Shown piece by piece: positions 62,334-64,000 of a stretch of 64,000 bases of DNA (its first letter is position 1; every line of letters begins with the position of its first letter). The notes below the pieces were generated by a model. That model did no database searches. It worked only from the letters and a program-made list of their open reading frames with translations, and had not been told where the DNA came from. Made by a program: the position numbers and the translations under genes. Source of the stretch: CAJCJE01 sp035948315 (GTDB taxonomy: Bacteria > Actinomycetota > Actinomycetes > Mycobacteriales > Pseudonocardiaceae); contig DASZJG010000060.1 in NCBI GenBank assembly GCA_035948315.1, positions 77,932 to 141,931 of the forward strand, in the 5' to 3' direction.

Positions 62334-62348
62334 TACTTCATGGAAGTA
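62334..62348. promoter_or_regulatory. Palindrome centred on the MarR start codon
   Basis: TACTTC-ATG-GAAGTA (62334-62348) is a perfect 6-base-arm dyad with the start ATG at its centre. It is likely an autoregulatory operator that also blocks translation initiation. Confidence 0.6.
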
Positions 62349-62825
62349 GACAGCTCGATCGCCCTGCGGCTGCTGACCGGCCTGCGGGAGTGTTCACGGC
62401 AGGTCGAACGCGGTGTCGCCGACCATCCGCTGGACGAGATCGACGTCGGACTGCTGGCGCTGGCACAGCAGTCCGACGGCACGCTGCGGCCCTCGCAGGC
62501 GGCCGCCGCGCTGGAGGTGGCCTTCCCCTCGATCACCCGACACGTTCAGGGCCTCCAGCGCTCCGGGCACGTCGTGATCGACCCCGATCCGGACGACCGC
62601 CGCAGCTACCGGATCGCGCTCACCGAGGCCGGCACCCGGATGCTGGGCGGGTTCCGGGACGACCTGCTCGCCCGGTTCGCCCCCGTCGTCGAGAGTTGGG
62701 ACGAGGCCGAGGTGGCCGCGCTCGCCGACGGGTTGACCAAGCTCGCCGCGGCCATGCGGGAGGCTCGCGCGTCGGCAGGTCAGCAGCCGCCTCGACCGCA
62801 CTGGTGGCGGGACGACGCCCGATGA
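62340..62825 (+). CDS. MarR-family transcriptional regulator
   Basis: A 161-residue winged-helix protein. LLALAQQSDGTLRPSQAAAA, LEVAFPSITRHVQGLQRSG, then the wing VVIDPDPDDRRSYRIALTEA and C-terminal dimerisation helix. ATG at 62340 lies inside a palindrome. The ABC operon is upstream and a small membrane gene is downstream with an ATGA overlap. Ligand unknown. Confidence 0.9.
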   Translation: MEVDSSIALRLLTGLRECSRQVERGVADHPLDEIDVGLLALAQQSDGTLRPSQAAAALEVAFPSITRHVQGLQRSGHVVIDPDPDDRRSYRIALTEAGTRMLGGFRDDLLARFAPVVESWDEAEVAALADGLTKLAAAMREARASAGQQPPRPHWWRDDAR

Positions 62826-63050
62826 GCTGGGCACCACGACTGTTCCTGCTGCTCTGCGCACCGGTCGGCGCCGGGGTGGGCTGATCGGCATCGGCTGGCC
62901 GTCGTAATCGGCGCGCTCACCGCCAGCATGGCAGCGGGTTTTCTGGCCAATCAGTTCGGCGCGGTCGATCTGACCGTCAAGGCCGGCCTCGATATCGCCG
63001 CGTTGGTCGGTCTCGCTGTGCTGTACCGCTTTTTGACAGTTGCCGCCTAA
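62822..63050 (+). pseudogene. Small membrane protein with apparent frameshift
   Basis: ATG at 62822 overlaps the MarR stop and gives MSWAPRLFLLLCAPVGAGVG before a stop at 62884. The next frame from there reads ADRHRLAVVIGALTASMAAG, FLANQFGAVDLTVKAGLDIA and ALVGLAVLYRFLTVAA, ending at 63050. Together they look like one two- or three-helix protein split by a single-base change in a G-rich run. Alternatively the second part starts at ATG 62928 by itself. Confidence 0.45.
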
Positions 63051-63057
63051 TGTCTTG

Positions 63058-63073
63058 ACTGGTTTAGACCAAT
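63058..63073. promoter_or_regulatory. DasR-type (dre) site upstream of chitinase gene
   Basis: ACTGGTTTAGACCAAT matches the known Streptomyces chitin/GlcNAc operator ACTGGTCTAGACCACT in 14 of 16 bases. It lies 52 bases before the chitinase ATG. Control by a DasR/GntR homologue elsewhere in the genome is inferred. Confidence 0.8.
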
Positions 63074-63124
63074 GCGGTTCAGTGACGGAAAAGCAGATGG
63101 ACCCCTTGCCACAGAGGAGTGCAT

Positions 63125-64000
63125 ATGTCCATCCGATTACTCCTGGCCGGCCTCGCCTCGGTAGCGGTCGCAGCCGCGATGACCCTGGTCATGCCCGCCG
63201 CATCCGCTTCGGCCGACCCCGCCTGCGCCGCAGGCTGGAACGCAGGCTCGGTCTACACCGCCGGCATGGAGGCGTCCCTCAACGGCCACAACTACACCGC
63301 GAAATGGTGGACCCAGGGCGAGCAACCGCCTGGCACCAGCGGCGTGTGGACCGACGACGGCACCTGCGGCGGCGGTGGCGGGGGCGGCACAGGCAGCTGC
63401 AACTACCCGCAGTGGGTGGCCGGCACCAACTACGTCACCGGGGATATCGTCCAGTATCCCGCCAACGGCCAGTACTACCAGGCCACCCATGACAATCCCG
63501 GCTACGACCCCACCATCAGCACCTGGTACTGGTCGCCCTACGCCTGCGGCGGTGGCGGCGGCAATCCCCCACCCGGCGGGTTCGTGGTCAGCGAAGCCCA
63601 GTTCGACCAGATGTTCCCGAACCGGAACTCCTTCTACACCTATGACGGCCTGGTCGCCGCGTTGAGCGCCTACCCCGGTTTCGCCACCACCGGCAGCCAG
63701 ACCACCCAGTTGCAGGAGGCCGCCGCGTTCCTGGCCAACGTCTCGCACGAGACCGGTGGACTGGTCTACATCAGCGAGATCGACCAGTCGGGCGACTACT
63801 GCGACACCAGCCAGTCCTACGGCTGTCCGGCCGGCACATACCAGTACTACGGCCGCGGTCCACTCCAGATCAGCTGGAACTTCAACTACTACGCGGCCGG
63901 CAACGCCATCGGCGTCGACCTGCTGGACAACCCGAACCTGGTCGCGACCGACTCCGCGACCTCCTGGAAGACCGCACTCTGGTACTGGGACACCCAGAAC
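63125..64000 (+). CDS. Secreted chitinase GH19 with two CBM5/12-like modules, 3' end outside window
   Basis: ATG at 63125 follows AGAGGAG; 292 codons are visible and the frame runs off the end. Signal peptide (LLLAGLASVAVAAAMTLVMP, AASASA). Two chitin-binding modules (CAAGWNAGSVYTAG and KWWTQGEQPP, then YPQWVAGTNYVTGDIVQYPA and YYQATHDNPGY) are separated by Gly-rich linkers. The GH19 domain starts at FVVSEAQFDQMFPNRNSFYT, with catalytic Glu in FLANVSHETGGLVYISEIDQ and YYGRGPLQISWNFNYY. It degrades chitin outside the cell. Tandem CBMs are a little unusual. Confidence 0.93.
   Translation, partial: MSIRLLLAGLASVAVAAAMTLVMPAASASADPACAAGWNAGSVYTAGMEASLNGHNYTAKWWTQGEQPPGTSGVWTDDGTCGGGGGGGTGSCNYPQWVAGTNYVTGDIVQYPANGQYYQATHDNPGYDPTISTWYWSPYACGGGGGNPPPGGFVVSEAQFDQMFPNRNSFYTYDGLVAALSAYPGFATTGSQTTQLQEAAAFLANVSHETGGLVYISEIDQSGDYCDTSQSYGCPAGTYQYYGRGPLQISWNFNYYAAGNAIGVDLLDNPNLVATDSATSWKTALWYWDTQN

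Overview
The window is about 64 kb of GC-rich DNA from a filamentous-type actinomycete. GC-biased codon use, GTG/TTG starts, ATGA/GTGA gene overlaps, an M. tuberculosis-like DevR, a DUF574 SAM methyltransferase, an ANTAR protein, a WXG100-type RHS toxin and a DasR-like chitinase site together suggest a Pseudonocardiaceae-like or related soil actinobacterium; the genus cannot be fixed from the sequence alone. No rRNA, tRNA, CRISPR array or intact transposase was recognised.

Layout. 1-9 kb: end of an epoxide hydrolase, then two redox cassettes each with an FAD aromatic hydroxylase and a TetR regulator. The second also carries a VOC protein, an SMP-30-like propeller and a YncE-like propeller, linked by repeated copies of one operator. 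9.4-10.8 kb: a secreted Gly-rich protein mixing RTX-like and PGRS-like repeats. 11-27 kb: a dormancy/hypoxia island with a P-type ATPase, phosphoketolase and acetate kinase operon, GAF, BON, universal stress, CBS-BON and DoxX proteins, and DevR. The island also holds broken genes: a second BON protein, a second acetate kinase and the sensor kinase expected to partner DevR. 27-36 kb: a MarR/VOC pair, an FtsX-type ABC exporter with its two-component system, and a TetR/oxidoreductase pair.

36-44 kb: a lipoprotein, a deleted peptidase E, a GH30 galactanase with a one-base frameshift, a copper module (multicopper oxidase plus a membrane/SCO1 fusion) and a small HTH/MBL regulon. 44.7-50.5 kb: a four-gene polymorphic-toxin operon (SseB-like, WXG100-like, RHS toxin, immunity candidate). 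50.6-54 kb: a GarL/GarR-like pair followed by stress genes (hydrophobic peptide, CsbD, STAS, GAF-ANTAR). 54-64 kb: a sedolisin-like protease, a lipoprotein with an Ig-like domain, VOC and methyltransferase genes, a PadR-controlled ABC exporter, a MarR gene, and the start of a GH19 chitinase behind a DasR-type site.

How it works together. Most regulators sit beside their likely targets with visible palindromic operators. The dormancy island pairs stress and ligand-sensing proteins with a phosphoketolase-acetate route that can make ATP without respiration, as expected for oxygen limitation. The loss of the local sensor kinase implies that DevR is now driven by an unlinked kinase or by another signal such as acetyl phosphate, which the nearby phosphoketolase would produce.
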